This document shows positions 17,901 to 28,234 of a stretch of 64,000 bases of DNA, one piece after another. Under the pieces are notes generated by a model, which had not been told where the DNA came from, did not search any database, and saw nothing but the letters and a program-made list of their open reading frames with translations. The stretch spans positions 1,736,001 to 1,800,000 of the forward strand of contig OZ218951.1 in assembly GCA_965112735.1 (NCBI GenBank). The letters run 5' to 3'. Made by a program: the position numbers and the translations under genes. The first letter of the stretch is position 1. Each line of letters opens with the position of its first letter. The stretch is from Phaeosaccion multiseriatum. Taxonomy: Eukaryota > Ochrophyta, other classes.

Positions 17901-18323
17901 GGCGGGCCATCTTGCTCGGGCCCTGGATTGAAAGACAGAGGTGCATAGGCTTTGTTGTATTGCATCTGATAGACCACTGGTTGACCGACCATAACTTTCA
18001 GTTCATTCGACCATAACGACCGAACCCACGATCCAAAACTTTGACCCGCAATGTGAGTGGATATCACAAGGTTTTGACAAGGGATAGTCACTGGTTGGTC
18101 AAGGTCCCATAAGCTGAAACTCACCTGGTCTGTCCTCTCCACGCTGAAGCTGCTTGGGTCCTACACAACATACACCCAAGCCCAGACAGTGAAGACGGGG
18201 GGGAGGGCGAGGAGGAAGAGGAGAGGAGGGGGGAGGAGAGGGGAGGGGAGGGGAGATGAGGAGAGGAGAGGAGAGGAGAGGTAGAAGTGAGAAGTGACAG
18301 GAGACATGGCAGGAAGAATACAG

Positions 18324-18401
<78 letters not shown>

Positions 18402-18457
18402 GAGGAGAGGAGAGGTAGAAGTGAAAAGTGACAGGAGACATGGCAGGAAGAATACAG

Positions 18458-18511
<54 letters not shown>

Positions 18512-18567
18512 GAGGAGAGGAGAGGTAGAAGTGAGAAGTGACAGGAGACATGGCAGGAAGAATACAG

Positions 18568-18648
<81 letters not shown>

Positions 18649-18704
18649 GAGGAGAGGAGAGGTAGAAGTGAGAAGTGACAGGAGACATGGCAGGAAGAAT
18701 ACAG

Positions 18705-18744
<40 letters not shown>

Positions 18745-21130
18745 GAAGAAGAAGCAAGCAAGATTTGACATGATGTGGTTTGACTGGCTGTGCACTGGGG
18801 ACGGAGGCTTGCCTCACTTCACTTACCCATCCTCGACACAGGGGGAGGTCAAGGCAGCATCCAAAGTCCGTTAGCTTCAGGGTATCCTCTCCCCCCTCCT
18901 TCCTGTCCACCAGCCAGTTGTCCGGCTGGGCAGGGGTGTAGGGGTTGGTTGGTTGGTTGGTTGGTTGCGTATAAAGTGAATGACTGATTGACTGATTTTT
19001 TTGATTTTGTTTTTACTAATGGAATGATTGATCAGTGGTTGATTGATTGACTGATTGATTGATTGATTGTTGGTTGGTTGGTTGGTGGGTTGGTTGATTG
19101 GTTAACTCACTGCCTGATTGATAGTGACGCACCTTGATGTCGTTGTGAGCGAGGGCGTGTGCCTGCAGGTGGCACACCACAGAGGCCATCTGAGCGGCGA
19201 AGCGGGCCGCGTCTTGAAGGACGAAGAAGGGGGGCACGCGTTTCTTGTGCCTCTCGTTGCTAATCACGCTCTATGGTAGGTGTATGTGCGAGGACCATGG
19301 GAGATGACAAGAGAGGGGAGGGGAGGGGAGGGGATGGGAGGGGAGCGGAGGGGAGGAGTCAGTATGGGAGGGGAGCGAGATGATGGGGGAAATGGGGGAA
19401 TGGCTCAGAGAGGAAAGCGAGGACGCCTTCAAGGGAGGAGGGGGAGGAGGGGGAGGAGGAGGAGGAGGACAAAAGCAGTGACGTGGCCCTCTGTGTACAG
19501 ACTAGTGAGAGGGTTCCCCTAGTGAGAGGGCTCCCCATCTCAACCTTTTCAAGCCCTGTCACGGCCACTCTCGCTACTCCTCCTCCGTTGAACATACTGT
19601 TCTGTAGACTTACTGACCTGCAGGGTGGTGCTGTAGTAAGGCATTATGAGAAACCAGGTCTGGCAGCTGTACACGCTCATGTCCACGCCGTCCTGCAGCT
19701 TCTGTAGGTGCAAGAAACAGACGGAGCGGAAACCAGCGAACCCCGGCAGGCACCACAGCACATTTTGGTCAGCGGGTCGGGGAGGGGAGGGGGGTCCTTC
19801 CCTCGTGAAGCGGAAGAGATGGGCATACAGGCATACTTCCACACACATAGTCATGTAGTGACGTTCACTCCTCCTCCTCCTCCTCCTCCTCCTCCTCCTC
19901 CTCCTCCTCCTCCTCCTCCTCCTCCTCCTCCTCCTCCTCCTCTCCTCCTCCTTCTCCTCCTAATGGTGCTACTAGTCCTCCTAATCCTCCCCCTACCAAC
20001 CTTGTGCCAATCCCCCATCAGCACCTCCTGGAAGTAGTGCTCCACCGTCACCACGTTGTGATGCGGCGGCAGGCGAGGCGAGCCGCGCCGAAGAAAGCCT
20101 GCCTCGCGCAGGATAGGGTTCTGCTCAGCACTGCCCGACAGGACCAGACCCATCTTCAAGGCGTACCTGTCACATATGGGTGTGGTTGTGGTGTGGTGTG
20201 GTGTGGTGTGGTGTGGTGTGGTGTGGTGTGGTTCAGTGTACAGTGGTGGGATGTGGATGGGGTGGGGCGGAGGACCGGTGGGGAGGGGGGGAGGTATGAG
20301 TGCGGTGTATGTATGTGTCGGACGCAACGCTCGTTCGTGTGAGCGTGGTATGGACGCTATTTGTTGTTGTTTGCTTGTTTGTATGGCTTGTCAATGACAA
20401 ACGAAGGAGCAAGCAGGGCACACACAAAAACCCATGGAGAGTGGAGAGTGAGAGAGAGTTATAGATTGGACTGGTTCTTCATCACTGCCAATCAAGGCCA
20501 TGCTAGTCCTCCCAACGGAGACAAAAGCCAATAGATGAGCCCCGGCAGGCTGTCCTCCCCCACCCCCCCCCCCGGCACTTACTTGGGTGGCGACTGGGGC
20601 TGCTGCCCCTCCTGCTTGCCCTGCTGCGTCCCCTGCTCGCCCCGTCTCGCCTGCCGCCGCTGCTGATTGGACGTGGGCGTGATCGCGGCCTTCCTTGGCG
20701 GGAAAAACAATTGGAACACCCTCGAGTTACTTCCCTGGAAGGTCCCCTCCCCTGCCCTACCGGAGCCGCCATACCGCTCCAAGCCGATGCGATCACCGAC
20801 GTCGAGCCCGGCGAGAGTGAGGCCCTGCGTGCATTGCGGAGTTAGGATGAGAGACAAGGATGGAGGGAGGGGACTCAGCAGCTAACCGAAGAGAGAGGAG
20901 CGAGAGAGGCCAATGCCCCACCCAATTTAGACAGAGATGGAGAGGGAGTCACCCGAGGAGACAGAGAGAGCGCGCGCGAGGGAGAGAGAACGAGAGAGAG
21001 GGGGAGACAGAGACAGAGACAGAGAGAGGGGGAGAGAGAGACAGAAAGGGAGAGACATAAGCATACACACACACACACAAAACACACACACACACACACA
21101 CAGACGGAGAGAGAGAGAGCGGGTCAACCC

Positions 21131-21176
<46 letters not shown>

Positions 21177-21340
21177 GAAGAACAGAAGCCAGAGAGGAGA
21201 AGGCCAAAAGAACCTTCAAGTACCTGTAGCTCTCCGAAGCCACCTGTTGCTGCTGCGGGTGGTGCTGCTGGCATCGACGTCGAAGGCCATTGCCCCCCCG
21301 ACCCTCCTCTTCGCTTTCGGCCCCAATTGAAGTCCCACAT
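14422..21340 (-). CDS. Divergent protein kinase with CUE-like segment and Gln-rich tail
   Basis: Exons 21340-21224, 20824-20583, 20166-20001, 19701-19618, 19270-19133, 18925-18827, 18160-18125, 17922-17872 (tentative donor), 17756-17697, 17302-17189 (or a later donor), and a last exon from about 17.0 kb to 14422. Kinase features in order: a loop rich in Gly/Ser, the ATP-binding Lys in YALKMGL, a hinge near WFLIMPYY, the catalytic loop HNDIKPDNWL (HND in place of HRD, with the Asp, Lys and Asn kept), DFGCCLDL, SPE in place of APE, KSDIFSVGKTLFCML (subdomain IX), and LVERMLAPLPSERCGAKEAL (XI). DFGCC is also found in PINK1, but I would not call this PINK1. About 80-90 residues of Ala/Gly low complexity split subdomains IX and XI. 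Near 15450-15560 a CUE/UBA-like stretch (DTFPLACVQCLFDFLDGHGW) suggests ubiquitin binding. A His/Gln-rich tail follows. Confidence 0.85.
14481..14493 (+). repeat. Dispersed 13-mer, one mismatch
   Basis: TAGTTGGTGATAC. Kinase tail, read as AAVSPTIAA. Confidence 0.85.
15659..15671 (-). repeat. Dispersed 13-mer, exact
   Basis: Kinase last exon, read as AAVGDTAAT. Confidence 0.95.
16572..16584 (-). repeat. Dispersed 13-mer, exact
   Basis: Kinase last exon, read as RQLVIQQQ. Confidence 0.95.
16752..16764 (-). repeat. Dispersed 13-mer, one mismatch
   Basis: Kinase last exon, read as EQLVMQQQ. Lies in the low-complexity insert between kinase subdomains IX and XI. Confidence 0.85.
18258..18743. 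repeat. Composite repeat: ~56-bp cassette alternating with (CAA)n
   Basis: Four copies of a cassette running from GAGGAGAGGAGAGGTAGAAG to GGCAGGAAGAATACAG, each followed by a CAA/ACA triplet array of different length. Lies in the kinase intron between exons 18925-18827 and 18160-18125. Cassettes start near 18258, 18402, 18512 and 18650. Confidence 0.95.
19866..19943. repeat. (CTC)n triplet repeat in kinase intron
   Basis: About 26 CTC units in the intron between exons 20166-20001 and 19701-19618. Confidence 0.95.
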
Positions 21341-21773
21341 TTCCCTCAACCACCCCTGCTTTCACTCATTACTCGGACACGAGTGGAATCCATTCTTTCT
21401 CCTCATGATCACATGCTTTGTTACGGAGGTAAAGAGGTGAGGAAGGAGGAGAGGGAAGGCCGCCGCTTTTTTTACTTAATAGGGAAGGAGTAATTATAAT
21501 TAGAAAAGAATAGTCGAGGGGATCGACAGGAGAAATCGAACGATCCCAGAAATCGAACAAACCCCCACACATCCATGCTCCTTTCCCCCTCTCCTTCACA
21601 AAAAAGCTCTTATATCAATAGAACAGTAGAACCACGATAGGGATCATGCAGCTATACTTATACTATGCAGCTCGGAAAGTGTTGCAGGGGTGAGGGAGCC
21701 AGCCAGTTTTTGTTCTGGAATAGATTCTGCGACGTGCCGTATGTTGAGGAGGGGCCATTAAAAAGTGTGAGGG
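21341..21773. promoter_or_regulatory. Divergent promoter region, kinase gene / GRAM gene
   Basis: 433 bases between two start codons on opposite strands. AT-richer than its surroundings around 21475-21510 and free of long repeats. No specific site identified. Confidence 0.5.
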
Positions 21774-24503
21774 ATGGCTGACGGCGAGGACGGCTGGGCT
21801 GCGATAGAGAGGGCCGCACTGGCAGTTGCCTCGAGCTCCGAGCCGTCCCTCTCCAGGCCTTCATCTTTCAGAGCCTTCCGAGACGAAGACGGAAGCCTTG
21901 TTGAGCAAAAGCGAGAGCCGAAGGAGCCTGAGGGCCTTGTAGTGGTGGTGACCAAAGAGCAGCCGCAGGAGGGAGGACGGGGGGCTGATGCCGGGCGACC
22001 CAGCGGGAGCAGCAGCAGCAGCATCGACGGCTCGGAGCAGTTCGGGCATGCCTCTTTTTCCTCTCATCGTCGCATGTCAACTCTCTCTTCACTCCCACCA
22101 TCGTCGTCGGCACCCTCGGGGAAGTCCTTCTACCGCGACGTTCCCGCCTCTGAGAGCACGTCTATCCACCGAGATTCACGCATCCACTTTGCCGACGTGG
22201 GGCGTGTGTGTCTTCGCCGGATTGAGGTGTTAGTGAGGGCAGACGTGAAGGTAAGAAGTCCTCTAGAGGTAGAGCACCAGGATGTGTGGTGGGTGTATGG
22301 CTCTCTGCCCACTCGACGCAGACAAGAAGGAAGGAGGGGAGGAAGGAAGGAAGGAAGGAAGGAAGGAAGGCTGTCTCCATTTCCCAGTCTTCCTCCTGTG
22401 GTTTCACTCTCACTCTTCAAGTTCGAAGAAAGCGTGACCCCGCCTGAGACTCCCTTCTCTGTCCCCCTCCCAACCCCTCTCGACCCACCTCCCTGTCCCC
22501 CACGCAGGCGGAGGAAGTAATGGGGCTGGTGGCGGCGTCGTGTCATCAGGAGGGGCTGCGGGTGGTTGACAGGGAGGACGCGGAGGGGAGGCTCATCGCC
22601 CATCGAATAGAGGCGCCCTACTTGGCGGGGTGAGTCAGCAGCCGGGGAGGGAGGGAGGGGTAAGGGAGGCGAGGGAGCTCGACGCGTGTGTTGGATGTGT
22701 GTGTGTGTGTATGAAAGAGAGAGAGTGAGTGTTGGGGGAGGGGGGGTGTTGACTTTTCTCTACAGGGGCTGTTACGACTGGGATTGTTGGATGGACAAAA
22801 AAGTTGGCTTAGTCTATTCCTCGCTCTTGTCCTCTCTCTCTCCCTCTCTCCCTCTCTCTCCCTGCTATCGTACCCCCCCCCCCCTCTTTCCTCCTCTCCC
22901 CCCCTCTTATCCACTCTCTCTCCCTTTTGTCCTCCCTCTCTCCCTCTCCCTCCCTCCCACCCTCCAGCGTGACAAAGAAGGCCAGGAGGAGCGCTGCTGC
23001 GAGAATGGGGGCCTTGGGGCTGGGGAGAGCAGCGGCAGCAGCAAGAGGAGGAGTAGGAGGAGCAGGAGGCACAGACGGAGGGGTGGGCATAGCCGTGGGC
23101 GACAATGTCGACGAGTGGCAGCAGCTGCGGTGTAGCCTGGGTGTGGGGTCTACTGTGGAGGAGTGGGGCGGTGTGGAGCGCGTGCTGCTCCTCGAGTTCC
23201 TCACAGAGACGCTGGCGGAGGGCGAACGGAAGCGAGCCAAGCCATATGCAGGTGCGTACGTGCGTGCGTGCGTGTGTGTCTGCGTTGTGCGTGAGTGGGA
23301 CTTTCCTGATGTGTGAGAGAGTGGAGAGAGGATTGCTGCGAAGATGCACTACTGTGAGCTTTGGTGGCGAAAAGCGTGTGCGAATGGCACTTAATGGCAC
23401 CTCCGTCTCGGCCGTCTGTTGTCCTCTTTGTGGTGTGCGCTCTCTCTTCCCTCCTTTGAAAGCCTTGGATGAGGAGGACGAGCAGGAGAACGAGCAGGAG
23501 GATGAAGAGGAAGAGGAGGAGGAGAAGGATGAGGAGGAGATGCGAATGCAGAGGGGGTGTGGCAACAGCGGCATCGACTTGCGGGATGTGACGACAGCCT
23601 CCCCCATGGGCGAAGGCACCGGAAGGCTGAATGGCAGTTTCAGTAGCTTCAGAAGTTTTAGTGGGAGCATTGGCCGAAGAGGCAGCAAGAAAGAAACTGA
23701 GGCGCAGGAGGGAGGGGGGGAGGAGAAGAAGGAGGAGAAGAAGGAGGAGGAGCAAGGGAGGCTCGCAGAGCAACGGGCCACGGAGAAGGAGGAAGAGGAG
23801 CAGACGTCTTCGCTGTCGTCCTCCTCGCGCGAAATGGGAAAAAGAATGTTCGGCAAAGCGAAAGCCTTCATGTCGAAGGGGGGCGGGTTTGAGAACGCTG
23901 CGTCTTCCCTGACCCAAGCAGTGAATTCGTCAGTTTCGTCCGTTTCGTCTTCGGTAGCCTCGGTGCGCTCTTCCCTCGGAGGCAAAGGGGACGACATTAT
24001 GTACGCGAGGAGGCTCAGTCGAAGGAGAGCGCGGTCTCTTTTGACAGGGGTGCTGCGCGACTTGAGCAGTGAGTACGTCACCGTGGATACCCTACCGGGG
24101 TGGGGCGTGGCTGTGCCTTGTTTAGTGGGGGGGGTACGAGCGGCGCAAGAAGGAAAAGAGGAAGGAGAAGGAGAGCGTAGGGAAGGGGAAGCAGATGGCG
24201 TTGGAGTGGAAGGGTATGCAGGTGGGGTAGAAGCGGAAGCCAGGGGGGAGAGAAGTGGGAGCAAGGAGGAGGAAGAGAAGAAGGGGGAGCAGAAGCAGGA
24301 GGAGGAGGAGGAGGAGGCGAAGGCGGAGGCAGGGGTCCAAGAGGGGCGGGGCGATGCCGAGCATGAGGGGGGTCAGAGTGTGGCCTTGCTTGCGTCGGGG
24401 CCCGACGGAGAGGTCGATTTGGATGGGCTGCTCTCCTTGCCGCCACCGCCACCAAGTCTGCTTTTCGGAGTTGAGGGCCCGAGGGCAGATGGGGGAGAGG
24501 AGG

Positions 24504-24535
<32 letters not shown>

Positions 24536-25693
24536 GGTGCAGCAGCACCGGTGGTAGCGGCAGTTGCAGGAAAAGAGGGCTCAACCGCTACTGCTGGTGC
24601 TGTTACTGATGCCCCCGGGGTAGCGGTGGAAGCGAGTCGCAAAGGAGAGGGAGGAGGCCCAGCGGTTTCTGCGGACGACGTGTTTGAGCTGTTGCCATGG
24701 GACACTGAGACCCCACAAGATATCAATATCTTCCCCAATGACCAGCAGCAGGGAAGAGGAGATGAAGGAGGAGAAGGGCTGGGGGAGGAGGGCGTCGGTC
24801 TTAATGCAGTTGGTGATACGGAGATGCTAATGATGGAGGCTGTGGAAGTGGGTCTAGACTTGCAGTTTGCCGCGGCGCTCTGCTCACGCTCTCGCCACAT
24901 GGCCCTCTTGGACGCTCGCCAGAGTTGGGCCCCCCTGGACACAGTGTTGCGAAGACTGGAGGTGGAGTGTTTTGATCTGAGAGAGGTGCTGGGTCCCGCT
25001 TACAGACTACATCAGAGCGTTGCACACATGCCCTCACCCCCTGACACCAGGCATGCCCACCTCCTGCCCCCTCCGCGGTCGGCGGCCTTCTCCTTGCAGG
25101 GATTAGCGGGTGGTGGAGGGGGAGGAGGAGGGGAGGGGGGAGGTGGAGGGGTTGGTACTTCAATGGAGTCGGGGTCTTTCTTTAAAGTGAAGGACGGACT
25201 TGTGCACGTAAGGCTGCGTGTGCGAGAGGATATGAGAGAGCTCGTGAGCGAGGCAGCAAGGGCAGCAGTTGGTGATACAGCAGGGGCGGCGACAGGGATG
25301 GTAAGGGCAGGGCGAAGGACCGGCGGTGGTGGGGGGGGACAGGGAGAGGAGATGAAGTGGGAAGAAGAAGACGAGCAGCGACGGCGAGATGGGAGCAACC
25401 CACCGCTCACGGACGTGTGGGGAGGTGATGAGGGTGAGGGTAAGGAGGCCTCCAATGCCTCCGGTGGGACCCCCGGTGGGGTGATGAAGTGGCCCCATCA
25501 AGCCCGGGGGGAGGGAGAACCCGGGGGGCTGGAGGGGGGAGAGAGGGCGTGGGACGGCGAAGGCAGCAACCTGCCTCTGGCGGCTCTGCTGAGCCATGCA
25601 GCCACCGCGTATCTGATGGCAGCGCTGGACAGGGAGAGCGAGGTGCTTGCCGAGGGGACTGTAAAGGACCGGACCGGGTGGGCACAACGGGTA

Positions 25694-25764
<71 letters not shown>

Positions 25765-26415
25765 TGGGCGCGGGGGGGGGGGTCTGTGTGTGGGTATCCC
25801 TCTTCTGTGTGTGTTTGGGCGGGGGAGGAAGGGATGCTGACTTTTGAACTGTACGCTTCCCTTTTTCCCTCTCCACTGAGATCGAAATACTCAACGACTC
25901 TCACTCTTCTCCCCCCCCACCCTGTCCCGCATTTTCACACACACATACACACGCACACACACGCACACACACACACTCTCTCGCACACACTCTCTCTCGC
26001 TCGTACTCACACATACACACACTCTCTCTCTCTCTCGCACACACACATACACTCTCTCTCGCACACACACACGCGCGCCCGTGCACAGTACACATCGGAG
26101 CTTGAGGAGTACCGGGATGCGCTGATCACACGCCTCGCTCGCTGCGCCGCCCCTGCCTCCTCTGTGGCCTCCAACGACGACCTTCAGGCCATCTTTGGTG
26201 GCGCTTCTGCCTCAGTGACGAGTTCAGTGACTTATTCAGTGGAGGAGCCGGTGCTGTTCAAGAAGGCGGCAGTGATGAATAACAGCCAGCCAGGGACGCT
26301 GTTCGTTACGTTTGGATCGGTTTGGTTCCATAGCAAAGTGCTCAAGTTTGAAAAGAAGTTCATTCTGCCCATGTCCTCGGTGCTTGGTGTCAAGGTGAGT
26401 TCAGCGAGCTCAGCT

Positions 26416-26459
<44 letters not shown>

Positions 26460-26950
26460 GATGTGCAGAGGCAAAGGAGGGATAGGGAGAGAGAGTGTGT
26501 GGGCGAGAGAAAGTGATACAAATGGCTAAAGATGAATACACAGAGGCAAAGAGGCAGAGGTGAAGAGAGAGGGGAGAAGAGATAAGAAAGGAGACAGAGA
26601 AGAGAGAGATGGAGAGAGGGACACGGAGAGAGAGGGCAGAGACAGCTGCAGAGATAGATACGCCCCACCTTGACGGTGACTGGCTCTGAGCCTCGCTGCC
26701 TGCCACCCCCCATGACACACAGACTTCGCAGAAGCCAATCTCCGCAGCCATCACGCTCAAGACGGCGTCCCTCGAGGTATGGGGAGGGCAAAGAGAGGAG
26801 CTTGGGAAATTATACTTATGCGTAAGGGGCATGGGCAAAGAGAGGAGCATAAGGGGCATGGTCTGGTTGCAGTGGCTGGTTGCAGCTGCACCATTCCTTC
26901 CCCTTCACCTTGCACACGCTAAAAGGTTTCCTCGAACACACATGCACACG

Positions 26951-27006
<56 letters not shown>

Positions 27007-27379
27007 GTGTGTGTGTATGACCCACCACTCCTTCGAGCCGCGGACACCCCCCTACTGTCTTCTTCCTTCTTCCATGTCCTTGCCCCTTCTTCCTTCTTCC
27101 TCGGTTCTTCTCGCTTGCGTCTGTTGTTGTTGTTGTTGTTGTTGTTGTTACTGTTGCGTGTGGTGTGTGTTTTCAAGGATGTATACTTAGCGTAACCGCC
27201 CCCCATCCCCTCCCCCACCCGCTGCCATCCACTACCATCCACTTCCATCCCCCCATCTGCTCATCTCTACCCTCCTCCGTTATTAGGAGATCACCTTCAC
27301 CTTCTCTCTGCAAAGCTTGGAGCCTTTGAGAGCTCTTCTTCTGCGGCTGGTGGACCTTCAGCCCTCCGGGGCGGCCTGA
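21774..27379 (+). CDS. GRAM-domain protein, about 1187 residues, seven exons
   Basis: Exons 21774-22250, 22508-22629, 22968-23251, 23463-25690, 26089-26394, 26723-26776 and 27287-27379 join with consistent phases to a TGA at 27377-27379. The C-terminal ~130 residues form a GRAM/PH-like fold: [40 protein letters not shown], then a final strand and helix ([20 protein letters not shown]). GRAM domains usually bind membrane lipids, so a membrane-linked role is likely. The N-terminal part has a conserved-looking block ([20 protein letters not shown]) and, after low complexity, [20 protein letters not shown]. The large fourth exon is mostly Glu/Gly/Ala/Ser low complexity and contains two copies of the dispersed 13-mer read as AVGDT. 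Family membership beyond GRAM is not recognised. Confidence 0.82.
24807..24819 (+). repeat. Dispersed 13-mer, exact
   Basis: GRAM gene, read as NAVGDTEM. This copy has no triplet repeat beside it. Confidence 0.95.
25266..25278 (+). repeat. Dispersed 13-mer, exact
   Basis: GRAM gene, read as RAAVGDTAG. Confidence 0.95.
25696..25762. repeat. (GT)n tract at a 5' splice site
   Basis: About 33 GT units starting 6 bases after the donor GTAAGC (25691) of the GRAM gene's fourth intron. Confidence 0.95.
26955..27002. repeat. (TA)n microsatellite in intron
   Basis: About 24 TA units in the last intron of the GRAM gene. A (TTG)n run follows at about 27122-27150. Confidence 0.95.
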
Positions 27380-27654
27380 GAGACGATTGCTTAGACTTGG
27401 GCCTCCCTCCACACCGCTCCCTTCTCTTCTCTCTTCTTTGTATCAAGACTATATATAAGCGGGAGAGTGACAAAGCTATAGAAGCGGTATCGGTTTATTC
27501 CTTACATACTCGCGTGTGTGGATACTACGCCAAGGCCTTACGCTATTTGCGCCCCGGAGGGAGAGGAGGGGAGGAAGGCGGAAGTGGTGGTTAGGAGAGG
27601 TTCAGTTCTCCCTTCCCTTGTCTTCTCTCTTTCATGCTTTGTACTACTAACAAA

Positions 27655-27717
<63 letters not shown>

Positions 27718-28234
27718 AACGGGAGAGGGTAAAAAGGAGCGGTAACATAACAGTCTACTAGTTGCTCTCTCCTCTCTCTTCCCCTCCCTCCCCGAGCCCC
27801 AGAGGGTGGGCGGACCATGTGACTGTCCTCCATCGGGGGGGGGGGGGTCGGTGGGAGGGATGGAGGAAGTACAGTGGCATTGCGGGAAAGGGAGGCACCA
27901 CACACGTCTGAGCAAGGAGAGAAGATAAAGCGAGCACAGAGCAGGACGAGGGCCGCTGCCACGCTCTCTCTCTCTCTTTCTTGTGCAGCGACATGTGTCG
28001 AACGGTTTGTACATCCAACGTAACGGCAGAAGCCAACACGCCGCCAACACGCCGCCAACACGCTCTAACAATTAGGGTCAGCGGCGCCAATGCAACGCCA
28101 ATGTAACGATCCTGCAGTGACGAGCGTTTCGGGCTCTCGGTCGCACAACATCAATAATGTATCCCTAACACTTGGGGTCAAGGAGGTACCAAGTACAAAG
28201 TACAAAGTAATCAGTGTGTGTGCGTGCGTGTGCA
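27380..28234. other. Convergent spacer with (TA)n tract
   Basis: Between the stop codons of the GRAM gene (plus) and the Use1-type gene (minus). An imperfect TA array covers about 27658-27709. No supported gene. Confidence 0.7.

Noticed and set aside
18258-18743. Regular cassette-and-spacer layout resembling a CRISPR array
   Set aside because: The spacers are all CAA triplet repeats and the genome is eukaryotic.
18099-18910. Minus-strand poly-Leu/Val/Cys ORFs that look like membrane proteins
   Set aside because: They are CAA arrays in a kinase intron.
14422-21340. Calling the kinase PINK1 because of DFGCC
   Set aside because: It lacks a visible mitochondrial presequence and the rest of the PINK1 insert pattern; one short motif is not enough.
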